64,000 nt of DNA from Calditrichota bacterium (GTDB taxonomy: Bacteria; Calditrichota; Calditrichia; RBG-13-44-9; J042): the NCBI GenBank assembly GCA_013150955.1, contig JAADJD010000010.1, forward strand, positions 18,205 to 82,204. Reading direction: 5' to 3'. Positions 34,110 to 43,528 of this stretch are shown here, in pieces. Within the stretch, counting starts at the first letter, position 1, and each line of letters starts with the position of its first letter. Under the pieces are notes generated by a model that searched no databases, was not told the DNA's origin, and saw only the letters and a list, made by a program, of their open reading frames with translations. The translations under genes were made by a program, and so were the position numbers.

Positions 34110-35630
34110 ATGATATCAATTTCGGTGGATCGCCGTCCCCTTCAGCAATTGAAAACCGGGGTGATGTTTATTCCGGTGTTGCAGGACGAGTTGAAAATTC
34201 CCGAACCCATCGAGGCGTTTTTGAATGCCCGCAAGTTGTTCATTCGGGAGTGGCTCCAGGCCAGCCATTTTTCGGGAAAGCTGGAAAATTACCGCCTGCT
34301 GCCGACGGGACGTTCGGAATTCCCCTTTCTGGTTTGCCTGGGCATGGGCAAGTTGAACGATTGGGATATGGAGGCCGCCCGGCGCTATTTTGGGAAAGTC
34401 ATTCACATTGCGCGGGAATTGAAAATGGATTGTCCCTCGGTATACTGGGATGATCAACTTCCCCGTCCCAAAGAGGACAGCATTTTCTTCCCCGAGATTG
34501 TGGCCAGCATGGGAATGGCCGCCTTCCGGGTAACCGAGTTTCAGACCGAACGGGAGGATGATAACGATTTCGAATTGACCTCGGTGCAGCTGGTGTATCC
34601 AGACGCACCGGATGAACTGGATGCGTTCATCACCGAAGGCCAGCGGATAGCCACGGCGGTGAATTTCGCCCGCCGCCTGGGCGAGATGCCGGGAAACGTG
34701 CTGACACCCGAACGATTTGTGGAAGAAGTGCGTCAGTTGTCCGATAGCTATCCGGAGTGGAAGCTGAAGATTCTGGACAGGGAGCAACTGCAGGCCGAAG
34801 GGTTGAATGCCTTGCTGGCCGTGGCCGCGGGCAGTGCCCATGCCCCTTATCTGGCCATTATCCATTATGAACATCCCGATGCCGAGGAAACCATCGCGCT
34901 GGTGGGTAAAGGCGTTACCTTCGACAGTGGCGGGATTTCCATCAAGCCGTCAAAATCCATGGACGAAATGAAGTACGACATGTCCGGCGCCGGCGCGGTT
35001 CTGGCAACCATCAAACTGGTGACCGAGATGAAATTGCCCGTAAACGTGGTTGCCGCCATGCCACTGGTGGAAAATCTGCCATCCGGTAAAGCCACTCGTC
35101 CTGGAGATATTGTAAAAAGTTACAGCGGTATTACCATCGAAGTGTTAAACACCGATGCCGAAGGTCGAATGATTCTGGCCGATGCCCTGGCGTACGTCAT
35201 CCGAAACTATCAGCCGCAGATTGTGGTGGATCTGGCCACATTGACCGGGGCGATTATAGTGGCATTAGGGCACCTGGCTGCGGGAATGTTCACCAATAAC
35301 GGGCAGCTGGCGGAAGAATTTCAGGAAGCGGGGCAGATTGCCGGGGAGTGGGTATGGCAGTTTCCCATCTGGAAGGAATATGGCGAGCTCATGAAGAGCC
35401 GCATCGCCGATCTGCGCAACATTTCCAGCAAGCCCGGTGCGGGTTCCATTACTGCTGCCAAATTTCTGGAAAAGTTTGTGGATGGCAAACCCTGGGTACA
35501 CCTGGATATTGCCGGCACCGCCTGGGAAATGCCCGAACGATCCTATCGGGGTAAGGGAGCAACCGGCTATGGTGTCCGGCTGTTGTACCATTGGCTCAAG
35601 TTGTTTCATGGGCAGTCAACCGGGGAGTAA
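34110..35630 (+). CDS. pepA: Cytosolic leucyl aminopeptidase, M17
   Basis: 506 residues, normal for PepA. The catalytic C-terminal domain begins near 180. Zn ligands and catalytic residues: Lys267 and Asp272 (GKGVTFDSGG), Lys279, Asp290 (MKYDMSG), Asp349 and Glu351 (NTDAEGR) and Arg353. It removes N-terminal residues from peptides and is hexameric in the family. GGAGG precedes the ATG. The redoxin gene follows after 3 bp with its ribosome site overlapping the stop. Confidence 0.95.
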   Translation: MISISVDRRPLQQLKTGVMFIPVLQDELKIPEPIEAFLNARKLFIREWLQASHFSGKLENYRLLPTGRSEFPFLVCLGMGKLNDWDMEAARRYFGKVIHIARELKMDCPSVYWDDQLPRPKEDSIFFPEIVASMGMAAFRVTEFQTEREDDNDFELTSVQLVYPDAPDELDAFITEGQRIATAVNFARRLGEMPGNVLTPERFVEEVRQLSDSYPEWKLKILDREQLQAEGLNALLAVAAGSAHAPYLAIIHYEHPDAEETIALVGKGVTFDSGGISIKPSKSMDEMKYDMSGAGAVLATIKLVTEMKLPVNVVAAMPLVENLPSGKATRPGDIVKSYSGITIEVLNTDAEGRMILADALAYVIRNYQPQIVVDLATLTGAIIVALGHLAAGMFTNNGQLAEEFQEAGQIAGEWVWQFPIWKEYGELMKSRIADLRNISSKPGAGSITAAKFLEKFVDGKPWVHLDIAGTAWEMPERSYRGKGATGYGVRLLYHWLKLFHGQSTGE

Positions 35631-35633
35631 TCC

Positions 35634-36116
35634 ATGAATCGCAGGGCTTTTCCGGAATTTCAATTACCCACGTTAGAAAATCGTGCAGTGACGCAGGCCG
35701 GGTTTCAGCAGCGGCCGGCTACCCTGTGCCTTTTTTTCAAAGGCAGTTGTGCAACCAGTCAACTGGTGTTGAATTTATTGCGGCAGTTGTGGGAACGACA
35801 GGGATTGCCGGAAGAATGGGTATTGTTGATTTCTCAGGATAACGTACCGGAAACCCGGACGTTCGTGCAGCAGCATGGACTGTCTTTCCCTCTGGTTGTG
35901 GATTACCCGGATTACCGATTGTCCCGTGCACTGGATTTTCAGACGGTTCCTGCCATGTATCTGGTAGACCGGCAGAGTCGAATCCTGAACCACACCGAGG
36001 GATTCGTCAAACCGGAATATGAAATTTTATTGCAGCGATTGTTTGCGGAAAATGGGGTGCAAATTGTGGAACTGTTTGAATCGGGAGCGAATGTCCCTTT
36101 ACTGAAGCCCGGCTGA
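35634..36116 (+). CDS. Thioredoxin-fold redoxin (AhpC/TlpA-like) with a single active-site Cys
   Basis: 160 residues. It starts FPEFQLPTLENRAV, has a strand-loop LCLFFKGSCATSQLVLNLL in the CxxC position, and a cis-Pro loop TVPAMYLVD. The CxxC is reduced to Cys-Ala-Thr-Ser, so it would act as a one-cysteine peroxidase, as a glutaredoxin-like protein, or by mixed-disulfide chemistry. No signal peptide is evident, suggesting a cytoplasmic protein. It is coupled to pepA, which says little about function. Confidence 0.75.
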   Translation: MNRRAFPEFQLPTLENRAVTQAGFQQRPATLCLFFKGSCATSQLVLNLLRQLWERQGLPEEWVLLISQDNVPETRTFVQQHGLSFPLVVDYPDYRLSRALDFQTVPAMYLVDRQSRILNHTEGFVKPEYEILLQRLFAENGVQIVELFESGANVPLLKPG

Positions 36117-36319
36117 GCGCCCCGGCACCGGCATTTCGGGTAAATGCCAGCAACGGTTTTTCGCATAATCTTGTGTGGGGAGGGAATGCAAAATCTCCGC
36201 AGGAATCATTCTGTCCCGATGCGGAGGGGCGGATCTCTTCTGGGTTTTTGTTAGATTGTTGAACAGGAATATAATCATTTTGGCGGGATGATCGACTCTA
36301 CATAAAGGAAAAAAGCTGG

Positions 36320-37126
36320 ATGGATATGTACGACATTCATAATCATCTGATTTATAAATTTGATGATGGTCCACGGAGCCTGGACGAAGTGGTGGAAATG
36401 CTGAAAATTGCCCGGGATCAGGGCATCACCCGCGTGTTCGCCACCTCCCACTTTCAGGAATTGATACCCGTGGAGCTGGAAGAAGACTATTTCCAAAAAT
36501 TGACCGAATTGCAGGATCGATTGGAGCAGGAGAACCTTCCGGTACAGGTGTTTTCCGGAGCAGAGATATTCTTTCATCATTACATTAATGAGACGGTGAA
36601 GCGCAGTCGAGTGGGAACCCTGGCCGGCCTGGGAAAATACGTATTGCTGGAATTTCCCCTCTTCTTGATGCCCTCGGGGGTTCCGGATGCCCTGTTTAAA
36701 CTGAAAATGGATGGATTTATTCCCATTATTGCCCACCCGGAACGCTACAGCAGCGTTATGGAAAATCCAGAAAAAGTTCTGGAATATTTGAAATATGGGG
36801 CTTTGCTGCAGGTGAATGCGGGCAGTCTGGTAGGGGATTTTGGACGCCGGGTGCAACGGGTGGCCATGTGGATGATGGAAAATCGGCTGGTTCATTTTCT
36901 GGGATCCGATGCACACAATCCCACCACCCGAACGTTCCGGATGGCCGATGCCGTTGAGCATTTGAAACGACATGTGGATGAAGATTACGTTCGCGATGTG
37001 GTCGAGCATTTCCCGGCAAAAATTTTGAAGAACGAGGACATCGAAAAGGTCAACATTCCCGAGCTGGAAGACCAACCGGGTTTCCTTTCCCGCTTGAAAA
37101 ACAAGTTGTTTTCCCTGGGGCGTTAA
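36320..37126 (+). CDS. PHP-domain tyrosine phosphatase, CpsB/YwqE-like
   Basis: 268 residues. PHP metal-site motifs: DIHNHL (His7, His9), DDGPRS, ATSHFQ, FSGAEIFF, LLEFPLF, IIAHPERY and FLGSDAHN. This order is that of CpsB/CapC/YwqE manganese-dependent protein-tyrosine phosphatases, which dephosphorylate bacterial tyrosine kinases controlling capsule or exopolysaccharide export. No Wzz/BY-kinase or export gene is adjacent. An alternative is a phosphoesterase of related specificity. Start ATG 36320; a preceding ATG two codons later is also possible. Confidence 0.88.
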   Translation: MDMYDIHNHLIYKFDDGPRSLDEVVEMLKIARDQGITRVFATSHFQELIPVELEEDYFQKLTELQDRLEQENLPVQVFSGAEIFFHHYINETVKRSRVGTLAGLGKYVLLEFPLFLMPSGVPDALFKLKMDGFIPIIAHPERYSSVMENPEKVLEYLKYGALLQVNAGSLVGDFGRRVQRVAMWMMENRLVHFLGSDAHNPTTRTFRMADAVEHLKRHVDEDYVRDVVEHFPAKILKNEDIEKVNIPELEDQPGFLSRLKNKLFSLGR

Positions 37127-37237
37127 CCCCTCGCTGATTGTTTTCCCCTGAATGAAAAATTTTAAATTCTTGATTATATTCCCCTTTTTCGCTCATATTT
37201 TGATGATGCCAGTTAAATCAAGCGAGAGAGGTTCATT

Positions 37238-38932
37238 ATGAGTGTGATACCATCCGAATACCAGCCGCCGATTTCTTGTGAAGAATTCATCGCCAGAGCA
37301 TCCGGAGATGATGAAGAATCTTTTGAAGTGGGTGTATTGTTTGTCGGTGCCGGGCCGGCCAGTCTGGCGGGTGCAATTCGCCTGGCGCAACTCTTGCAAT
37401 CTGCACCCGAAGTTCAGGAGCAGCTGGGCGAGATGCCCATCGTGGTGCTGGAGAAGGGTAAATATCCCGGTGCCCATTTGTTGTCCGGAGCGGTTGTCAA
37501 TCCCAGTGCGTTCTTTAAGCTTTTTCCAGATTTAAAACCGGAGGATTTTCCTTTCTACGGTCCGGTTGAAGACGAAGCATTTTACTTTTTAACCGAGAAG
37601 AAAGCGTTTAAACTTCCCCTCATGCCGCCGCCCATGCAGAATCATGGCAACTATGTGGCGTCCTTAAGCAAAATTGGTCAATGGCTGGCGGAAAAGGCAG
37701 AGGAATTGGGGGTGATGATTTTCCCCGAAACCGCCGCCGTGAAGGTTTTAGTGGAAGACAACCGGGTAGTGGGGGTTCGCACAGACGATAAAGGATTGGA
37801 TCGGGATGGAAAACCGATGAGCAATTACGAACCCGGCTCCAACATGCTGGCGAAGGTGACCGTGGTGGGAGAAGGTACCCTGGGACACCTGACGCAAACC
37901 CTGCTGGAATATTTTGGCATCAGCCGGGAAAATCCACAGATTTACGCCCTGGGGGTAAAGGAAATCTGGGAAGTGCCCCGTCCCCTGAAACGGGTGGTGC
38001 ACACCATGGGCTGGCCGCTTAGACTGGCCCGAAAGTATCGGGAATTTGGGGGTAGCTTTATCTATCCCATGGGGGAAAATAAAGTCTCGCTCGGCTTGGT
38101 GGTGGGCATGGATTACGCTGATGCCTCCCTGTCGGTTCACGATTTACTGCAGCAGTTTAAACAACATCCACTGGTTCGCGAAATACTGGAAGGCGGAAAG
38201 CGTCTGGAGAAGGGCTGGGGAGCCAAGACCATTCCGGAAGGTGGATTTTATTCCCTGCCCAGGCAGTTGCATGTACCGGGGGCTTTGTTTATTGGTGATG
38301 CAGCTGGCTTTGTGAATGTCCCGGCTTTAAAAGGGATTCATTATGCCATGTGGTCAGGAATACTGGCAGCGGAAGCGATATTTGATGTGCTGAAGGCAGG
38401 GCTGGATCCCCAATCAGAAAACACCCTTGCCCGTTTTGATGAAAACGTTCGGAATAGTTTTATCTGGATAGACCTTTACCAGGTGCGCAATATGCGTCAG
38501 GCCTACCAGTACGGATTTTTTGCCGGTAGTTTACTGGCGGGATTCATGACACTCACCAGAGGTCGTTTTCCGGGATGGAAAATACCCACCCTGCCGGATG
38601 GAGCGCACCCGGTTTTCAAAGGCACCCGTCAGTATCCCAAACCGGACAATCAGTATACATTCGATAAGCTGTCCAGCGTGTACGCCAGTGGCAATCGCAG
38701 TCGGGATACCATGCCCAATCACATCCGCATTCGCACCGATGTTCCGGAGGAAATGGGCGATTTGTGGGTCAACATGTGCCCGGCGCTGGTGTATGAGTGG
38801 GCAGAAGAAAATGGTCAGCGGAAGTTGACCATTAATGCGCCGAATTGTATCCATTGTGGTGCCATCACCGCCAAGGGCGGCCGCTTTACGCCACCCGAAG
38901 GTGGCAACGGCCCGGAGTATGAGGAGACGTGA
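37238..38932 (+). CDS. Electron-transfer-flavoprotein:quinone oxidoreductase, with one cluster Cys missing
   Basis: 564 residues. FAD-binding VLFVGAGPASLAGAIRLAQLL (~33-53), YPGAHLLSGAVVNP, the quinone-site helices, GALFIGDAAGFVNVPALKGIHYAM (~348-371), and a C-terminal ferredoxin-like region ending TPPEGGNGPEYE. It passes electrons from ETF, reduced by acyl-CoA dehydrogenases, to membrane quinone, linking the beta-oxidation genes in this window to respiration. In the canonical enzyme four cysteines bind a 4Fe-4S cluster. Here Cys514, Cys537 and Cys540 are present, but the third Cys of CxxCxxC is Ile543. The cluster may be altered or use another ligand. No etfAB adjacent. Confidence 0.92.
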   Translation: MSVIPSEYQPPISCEEFIARASGDDEESFEVGVLFVGAGPASLAGAIRLAQLLQSAPEVQEQLGEMPIVVLEKGKYPGAHLLSGAVVNPSAFFKLFPDLKPEDFPFYGPVEDEAFYFLTEKKAFKLPLMPPPMQNHGNYVASLSKIGQWLAEKAEELGVMIFPETAAVKVLVEDNRVVGVRTDDKGLDRDGKPMSNYEPGSNMLAKVTVVGEGTLGHLTQTLLEYFGISRENPQIYALGVKEIWEVPRPLKRVVHTMGWPLRLARKYREFGGSFIYPMGENKVSLGLVVGMDYADASLSVHDLLQQFKQHPLVREILEGGKRLEKGWGAKTIPEGGFYSLPRQLHVPGALFIGDAAGFVNVPALKGIHYAMWSGILAAEAIFDVLKAGLDPQSENTLARFDENVRNSFIWIDLYQVRNMRQAYQYGFFAGSLLAGFMTLTRGRFPGWKIPTLPDGAHPVFKGTRQYPKPDNQYTFDKLSSVYASGNRSRDTMPNHIRIRTDVPEEMGDLWVNMCPALVYEWAEENGQRKLTINAPNCIHCGAITAKGGRFTPPEGGNGPEYEET

Positions 38933-39020
38933 GAAAGGAACCGATTGGATTTCTTTTTACATCAATAAAGGCTGTAATGGCAATTAATGTGGGCCTTTAA
39001 GGCAGAAAATGTCTATATAA

Positions 39021-39186
39021 CCCAAATTATGCAATAAACCGCGAATCACGCGAATGAAACCAAAAAATATATACAAAATCGCGAATAAACCCTGGAACAC
39101 ATTTTCATCCAGACACAATCCAATGTATTTTATTGGTTTTATTGGTATTAATTCGTGTAATTCGTAGGCTATTGCTTAATCTGGGT
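39021..39186 (-). repeat. Dispersed inverted-end repeat, copy H
   Basis: CCCAAATTATGCAATAAACC to GGCTATTGCTTAATCTGGGTT. Nearly identical to copy I at 44962, 6 kb away. Occupies the gap before the AbiE-like pair. Confidence 0.85.
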
Positions 39187-39275
39187 TAATCTGGGTTAAA
39201 TTAAAATTTGTGATCAGAATTTTAAGCCTACTCTGGTTGACATGATTAACGGAGGAGGTTGACCCGATTGCTACT

Positions 39276-39959
39276 TTGAAACAGAGCATTTTAAATTTTG
39301 CCCAGGATCGTAAATATTTTCAAATCTCGCAACTAAAAGCCCTTTTGACATCCAGAAATATTTCTTTTGCTGAAGATAGTATCAAAAAAATTGTTTATTA
39401 TCTAAAAAAGGAAGGAAAAATATTCAGCGCCGGAAGAGGATGGTACTCTACCATTGACCATCCTTTTGTTCTTGATAAAAAACCGGTTCAGGAGATTGTG
39501 GACTATCTTGATAAAGAATTTCCACTAATGTATTTTTCCTGCTGGAGCACGGAACAATTAAAATTATTCTACCATCACATTCAGGTCCGATTTGTTATTT
39601 TTATATATTCGGAGACAGATTATCACCCTTCTATTTATGAGCGTCTCAGGCATAAATATTCCTCGGTCTATTTGAATCCCGGAAAACGCGATGTTGAATC
39701 GGCATTTATTTTCGATCATAAGACAGTCATTATTCGGCCCAGCATCAGCGAAGAACCGCAGGTCAATCACTATGCGACGATTGAGAAGATTTTAGTGGAC
39801 TTGTTTATTGAAGGAAAAAAACTCCAGTTGCTTGATGAATGGGAATATCAGCAGGTGTTTCAGAAAATCGTTGATAACTATCGTGTGAACATGGCCAAAT
39901 TGATTCGTTACGCAAACAGAAGAAATGTAAAAAAGGAGATGCTTTCAATTATCCACTAA
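39276..39959 (+). CDS. AbiEi-like antitoxin (winged-helix, DUF6577-type)
   Basis: About 227 residues. The N-terminal winged helix (ILNFAQDRKYFQISQLKALL, EDSIKKIVYYLKKEGKIFSAGRGWYST) and a mixed alpha/beta C-terminal domain match antitoxin partners of AbiEii nucleotidyltransferases, which repress their own operon. Start uncertain: TTG 39276 lies 17 bases after GGAGGAGG, whereas an ATT at 39267 (reading I-A-T-L-K-Q-S) has ideal spacing and might be a rare initiation codon. AT-rich relative to neighbours, suggesting transfer. Its stop lies inside a perfect inverted repeat. Confidence 0.75.
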   Translation: MKQSILNFAQDRKYFQISQLKALLTSRNISFAEDSIKKIVYYLKKEGKIFSAGRGWYSTIDHPFVLDKKPVQEIVDYLDKEFPLMYFSCWSTEQLKLFYHHIQVRFVIFIYSETDYHPSIYERLRHKYSSVYLNPGKRDVESAFIFDHKTVIIRPSISEEPQVNHYATIEKILVDLFIEGKKLQLLDEWEYQQVFQKIVDNYRVNMAKLIRYANRRNVKKEMLSIIH

Positions 39960-39993
39960 TGGCAAATTCGTTGGTTGTTTGCCATTAGTGGAT
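39951..39993 (+). promoter_or_regulatory. Perfect 16 bp hairpin between antitoxin and toxin
   Basis: ATCCACTAATGGCAAA (39951-39966) and TTTGCCATTAGTGGAT (39978-39993) are exact reverse complements around an 11-base loop. The antitoxin stop TAA (39957-39959) lies in the left arm and the toxin ATG (40006) is 12 bases after the right arm. No T-tract follows, so a translational or mRNA-processing control is more likely than termination. Confidence 0.65.
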
Positions 39994-40005
39994 AATCCGT
40001 GGCAT

Positions 40006-41058
40006 ATGATCCATCCGAAATGTTTTACGGAAGAATGGATTCTTCTGAAAAGAGATCAGATAGGCCGCGTTGATCCCACCTTGCTGGAAAAATGTATCTA
40101 TGCGTTTGAGCTTTTAGCTCAACTGGTAACGAAAGGGCTGATTTTTATTTTCAAAGGCGGTACCAGTTTAATCTTGTTGCTTTCGGAGTTTAGAAGGCTT
40201 TCCATCGATGTGGACATTGTATGCAATGAAAAACGGGAGAAGATCGAATCCATTTTTAACGCTGTGGTGAGCGATTCGCCTTTTTCCCGCTGGCAAGAAG
40301 ATGTTCGAATGCCAACACGAATTCCTAAGAGCCATTTCCGATTTTATTTTCATTCAAATGTCAACAATCGTGAGGATTATGTTTTACTGGATATTTTGAA
40401 GGAGTCCATGAATTTTCCACATGTTCAATCGGTTCATGTCAATCTGCCATTTTTTATTTTAATGGAGGAGGTTTGGGTAACCGTTCCAACGATAGAAGGG
40501 TTGGTTGGGGATAAACTGACTGCATTGGCCCCCTGGACAATTGGAATCCCATTACAGGAAGATCGTTCTATGCAGTTGATTAAACAGGTTTTCGATTTAG
40601 GGGAATTATTTGTTCATATTTCAGACTTCCATGAAATTTTCGATTCTTACAATGTAATCCATTCTTTGGAAAACAAATATCGGAATACCTCTTTTACAAC
40701 ATCTGAAACACTGCAGGATACGATAGACATTTGTTTTCTGATCTCGCAAATGGGATTAAGGGGTGGTGTGGAAGACGAGTCCACAAGAATTTTAATGAGG
40801 CGAATCCGGAGTCATTTGATGGGTGTAAACTATCATCTGGACGATGCCAGAATTTCAGCATCTCGTGCCGCATTAATAGCAAAAATATTGCAGAAAGAGT
40901 CGTTCCCTCCTCCTTTTTCTATTGTTTATAATTCCGAGGTGCTTGATCAAATTCGCAACGTTAGCTTAACGGGAAATCTTTTTGTATTGAACCGATTAAA
41001 GTCAATTGCACCAGAAGCTTTCTATTATTGGTATTTGATTTTCCGGTTGGAAGGATAA
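40006..41058 (+). CDS. AbiEii/AbiGii-family nucleotidyltransferase toxin
   Basis: 350 residues from ATG 40006 (MIHPKCFTEEW, a usual opening for this family); the frame also permits TTG 39979, inside the hairpin. Core motif: FKGGTSLILLLSEFRRLSIDVDIV, with Gly-Gly-Thr-Ser (51-54) and catalytic Asp68 and Asp70, then a Lys-rich region and an all-alpha C-terminus including EGLVGDKLTAL. AbiEii toxins transfer nucleotides (for example to tRNA acceptor ends) and mediate abortive phage infection with AbiEi. Adjacent to the matching antitoxin and AT-rich. Confidence 0.85.
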   Translation: MIHPKCFTEEWILLKRDQIGRVDPTLLEKCIYAFELLAQLVTKGLIFIFKGGTSLILLLSEFRRLSIDVDIVCNEKREKIESIFNAVVSDSPFSRWQEDVRMPTRIPKSHFRFYFHSNVNNREDYVLLDILKESMNFPHVQSVHVNLPFFILMEEVWVTVPTIEGLVGDKLTALAPWTIGIPLQEDRSMQLIKQVFDLGELFVHISDFHEIFDSYNVIHSLENKYRNTSFTTSETLQDTIDICFLISQMGLRGGVEDESTRILMRRIRSHLMGVNYHLDDARISASRAALIAKILQKESFPPPFSIVYNSEVLDQIRNVSLTGNLFVLNRLKSIAPEAFYYWYLIFRLEG

Positions 41059-41149
41059 AAAATGTATTTAATGGAAATGGAGGATCCAAAACTTATTTTT
41101 TTGTATTATATTTTGTTTGGCAAAAAGAAGGATCAGGTATTTTAGTAAA

Positions 41150-41989
41150 ATGGAGCAACTCAAATTAGCCGCCCGTAATGCCCGCAAAAAAACGATTGTC
41201 CCGGTAAAACAGGTGCGTATTGGTGAGGGCTTTGTGGTCATTGCCGGGCCCTGCAGTGTGGAAAGTGAAGAGCAAATGCTGATAACGGCCCGCATGGTAA
41301 AAGAAGCCGGTGCGGATATGTTGCGCGGTGGGGCCTTTAAGCCGCGAACCTCCCCGTACGCGTTTCAGGGATTGGGACTGGAAGGATTGAAGATTCTGGA
41401 AAAGGCCGGCCGGGAAACCGGTCTGCCCGTGGTAACCGAAGTGGTGGATCCAAGAGATGTAACCTGGGTCTGTGAATTTGCCGATGTGCTGCAGATCGGA
41501 ACCCGAAACATGCAAAACTTTGCCCTGCTTAAGGAGGTGGGAAAGGCGAATAAACCGGTGCTGTTAAAACGAGGCATGTATTCTTCGTTAAAGGAATGGC
41601 TCTACAGCATTGAATATATTCTGAATGCGGGCAATCCCCATGTCATCCTTTGTGAACGAGGCATCCGCACTTTTGAGACCTACACCCGAAATACCCTGGA
41701 CATCAGCGCGGTGCCGGCCATGAAGGAGCTTACCCATCTTCCGATCATCGTAGATCCCTCTCATGCCACGGGACGGGTATCCATGATCGAATCCATGAGT
41801 CTGGCAGCCGTTTCTGCCGGTGCCGATGGTTTGCTGGTAGAAGTGCATTTTAAACCGGAGATCGCCCTGTCTGACAAAGATCAGCAGTTAAATCCCCGGC
41901 AGTTTAAACAGATGATGTGGAAATTGCGCAAACTGGTGCAATTTCATCAGCAACTGGCAAAACAGAAATCACCACGGGGGGAGACATGA
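41150..41989 (+). CDS. aroF: 3-deoxy-7-phosphoheptulonate synthase (DAHP synthase, type I-beta)
   Basis: 279 residues from ATG 41150; no strong ribosome site, and an upstream TTG 41117 has none. Motifs: [90 protein letters not shown]. It condenses erythrose-4-phosphate with PEP, the first shikimate-pathway step. It lacks an N-terminal ferredoxin-like or fused chorismate-mutase regulatory domain, so feedback control through the following CM/PDT protein is possible. Its stop overlaps the next start (ATGA). Confidence 0.94.
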   Translation: MEQLKLAARNARKKTIVPVKQVRIGEGFVVIAGPCSVESEEQMLITARMVKEAGADMLRGGAFKPRTSPYAFQGLGLEGLKILEKAGRETGLPVVTEVVDPRDVTWVCEFADVLQIGTRNMQNFALLKEVGKANKPVLLKRGMYSSLKEWLYSIEYILNAGNPHVILCERGIRTFETYTRNTLDISAVPAMKELTHLPIIVDPSHATGRVSMIESMSLAAVSAGADGLLVEVHFKPEIALSDKDQQLNPRQFKQMMWKLRKLVQFHQQLAKQKSPRGET

Positions 41990-43038
41990 ATCTTGAAGAA
42001 ATCCACAAACTTTTAAGGAAGATTGATTATCGATTGATCAAATTACTGGACGAACGGATGGAGCTCTTGTTGAAGCTCACCCGTTTGCAGCAGGAAAATC
42101 AGGCCGCCTCCGATGTAAACGGCTTTCAGGATGCGGAAAAATATTCTCAGGGACTCATCCGGCCGGAATTCTACCGCCGCCTGTATCGGGAAATTTTAAC
42201 GGAAAGTAAAAAATTGCTGGATCGGGATTTCAAACTGATTGCTTTCCAGGGGGAACACGGAGCCTACAGCGAGGTTGCCGCACGGGTCTGGGATGAATCG
42301 TTAATTCCCATCCCCTGCACGGAATTCACCGAGATTTTCGAGGAAGTGGAAGCTGGCGTCTTCGATTACGGAATTGTTCCAGTGGAAAATAATACCGGAG
42401 GGCAGGTCAATCAGGTCAATCAACTGGTGCTGGGAACCTCTTTGCATGTGATCGGTGCGGTTGAGCTGCACATTCATCACTGCCTGCTGGCTCCAAAAGG
42501 AACCGATTACCGAGAATTGCACAGTGTGTATTCCCACACTCAGGCACTGGAACAGTGCCGCCAGTTTCTGGCACGCAATAAACTTCAGCCGGTACCCTAT
42601 TACGATACCGCCGGAGCCGCTCGAATGATTGCCGAAAATACCCCACCCTCAGCCGCTGCTATTGCCAGTAAGTTGGCCGCAGAGTTGTACAATCTGGAAA
42701 TCATTAAAGAAAACATCGAGGATTTTCCCCACAACATCACGCGGTTTCTCATCTTTGCCCGACAGCCTCGAAACGAACCGGGGGAAAAATGCTCCATCGT
42801 CTTTTCCACGGAACACAAGGCCGGTACCCTGTTTCGTGTGCTGGAGGTTTTTGCCCGTCGGGGAATCAATCTGACCCGTATCGAGTCCATGCCCAATTTG
42901 CGGGGCAGCTTCGCCTTTTTCCTGGATTTTGAGGGCGATCAGAACGACAGGCCGGTAAAGGAGGCGTTGCAGGAAGTTCAAAAATTGACCACCGATTTCC
43001 GCATGCTGGGTTGTTATAACGAAAAGCGCGGGCAGTAA
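41986..43038 (+). CDS. pheA: Chorismate mutase-prephenate dehydratase (P-protein)
   Basis: 350 residues from ATG 41986 with GGGGGAG upstream, overlapping the aroF stop. Chorismate mutase at ~1-85 ([19 protein letters not shown]), prephenate dehydratase at ~92-272 ([39 protein letters not shown]) and an ACT domain at ~280-345 ([24 protein letters not shown]). It turns chorismate into phenylpyruvate; the ACT domain normally binds phenylalanine. The ESRP motif reads ESMP here. Coupling to aroF groups entry and exit steps of phenylalanine synthesis. Confidence 0.95.
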   Translation: MNLEEIHKLLRKIDYRLIKLLDERMELLLKLTRLQQENQAASDVNGFQDAEKYSQGLIRPEFYRRLYREILTESKKLLDRDFKLIAFQGEHGAYSEVAARVWDESLIPIPCTEFTEIFEEVEAGVFDYGIVPVENNTGGQVNQVNQLVLGTSLHVIGAVELHIHHCLLAPKGTDYRELHSVYSHTQALEQCRQFLARNKLQPVPYYDTAGAARMIAENTPPSAAAIASKLAAELYNLEIIKENIEDFPHNITRFLIFARQPRNEPGEKCSIVFSTEHKAGTLFRVLEVFARRGINLTRIESMPNLRGSFAFFLDFEGDQNDRPVKEALQEVQKLTTDFRMLGCYNEKRGQ

Positions 43039-43053
43039 CCTCTGCCAGGGGTG

Positions 43054-43190
43054 GTGTGGGGAAAGGGGGATAGGGAGATAAGGGAATAAGGGGAATAAGG
43101 GGAATAAGGGTATAAGGGAATAGGGGGATAAGGGAAAGGGTATTGGGGATGGAGGAATAATGGAATAATGGAATAATGGGGTATAGGGGA
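43054..43190 (+). repeat. G-tract repeat with (GGGAATAAG) units and GGAATAAT units
   Basis: More than ten runs of 3-5 G separated by short A/T spacers follow the pheA stop, including three tandem GGGAATAAG units (about 43081-43107), then GGAATAATGGAATAATGG. The G-runs are on the pheA mRNA strand and could form G-quadruplexes. Confidence 0.75.
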
Positions 43191-43196
43191 ATGGAA

Positions 43197-43424
43197 AATT
43201 CCTCACTGCCCACTGCCCACTGCCAACTGCCTACTGCAAACTGGGATATATACTGCCTACTGCATACTGCAAACTTGGATACATACTGCCCATTGCCGAC
43301 TGCTCACTGCCAACTGTCCACTGAACCCCGGCCCGACTCTCCAGAATCCTTGTTCGACTCAGGCGTAAAGCCTGCGGCTATCATTGCCCACTGCGCACTG
43401 CCCACTGCCAACGGTTAACTGAAA
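43197..43424. repeat. Degenerate ACTGCCN heptamer array with hairpin fragment
   Basis: Tandem seven-base units (ACTGCCC, ACTGCCA, ACTGCCT, ACTGCAA) run through 43203-43325 and again at 43384-43415. They are interrupted by a CCCGACTCTCCAGAATC fragment and TAAAGCCTGCGGCTA of the composite hairpin family. No gene in 43039-43528. Confidence 0.8.
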
Positions 43425-43528
43425 TGCTACTTTTGGTGTATTGCGGCATTTTTTCCGATTTCTGGATTTGTCCATAAAGGTTTTTTATGTAAATTCTTTC
43501 ACAACAGAATTGGAAGGAGAATCCGATC

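Noticed and set aside
43054..43424. Possible CRISPR array in the repeat region after pheA
   Set aside because: Units are 7-9 bp and degenerate, with no spacer-sized unique sequences and no cas genes nearby.
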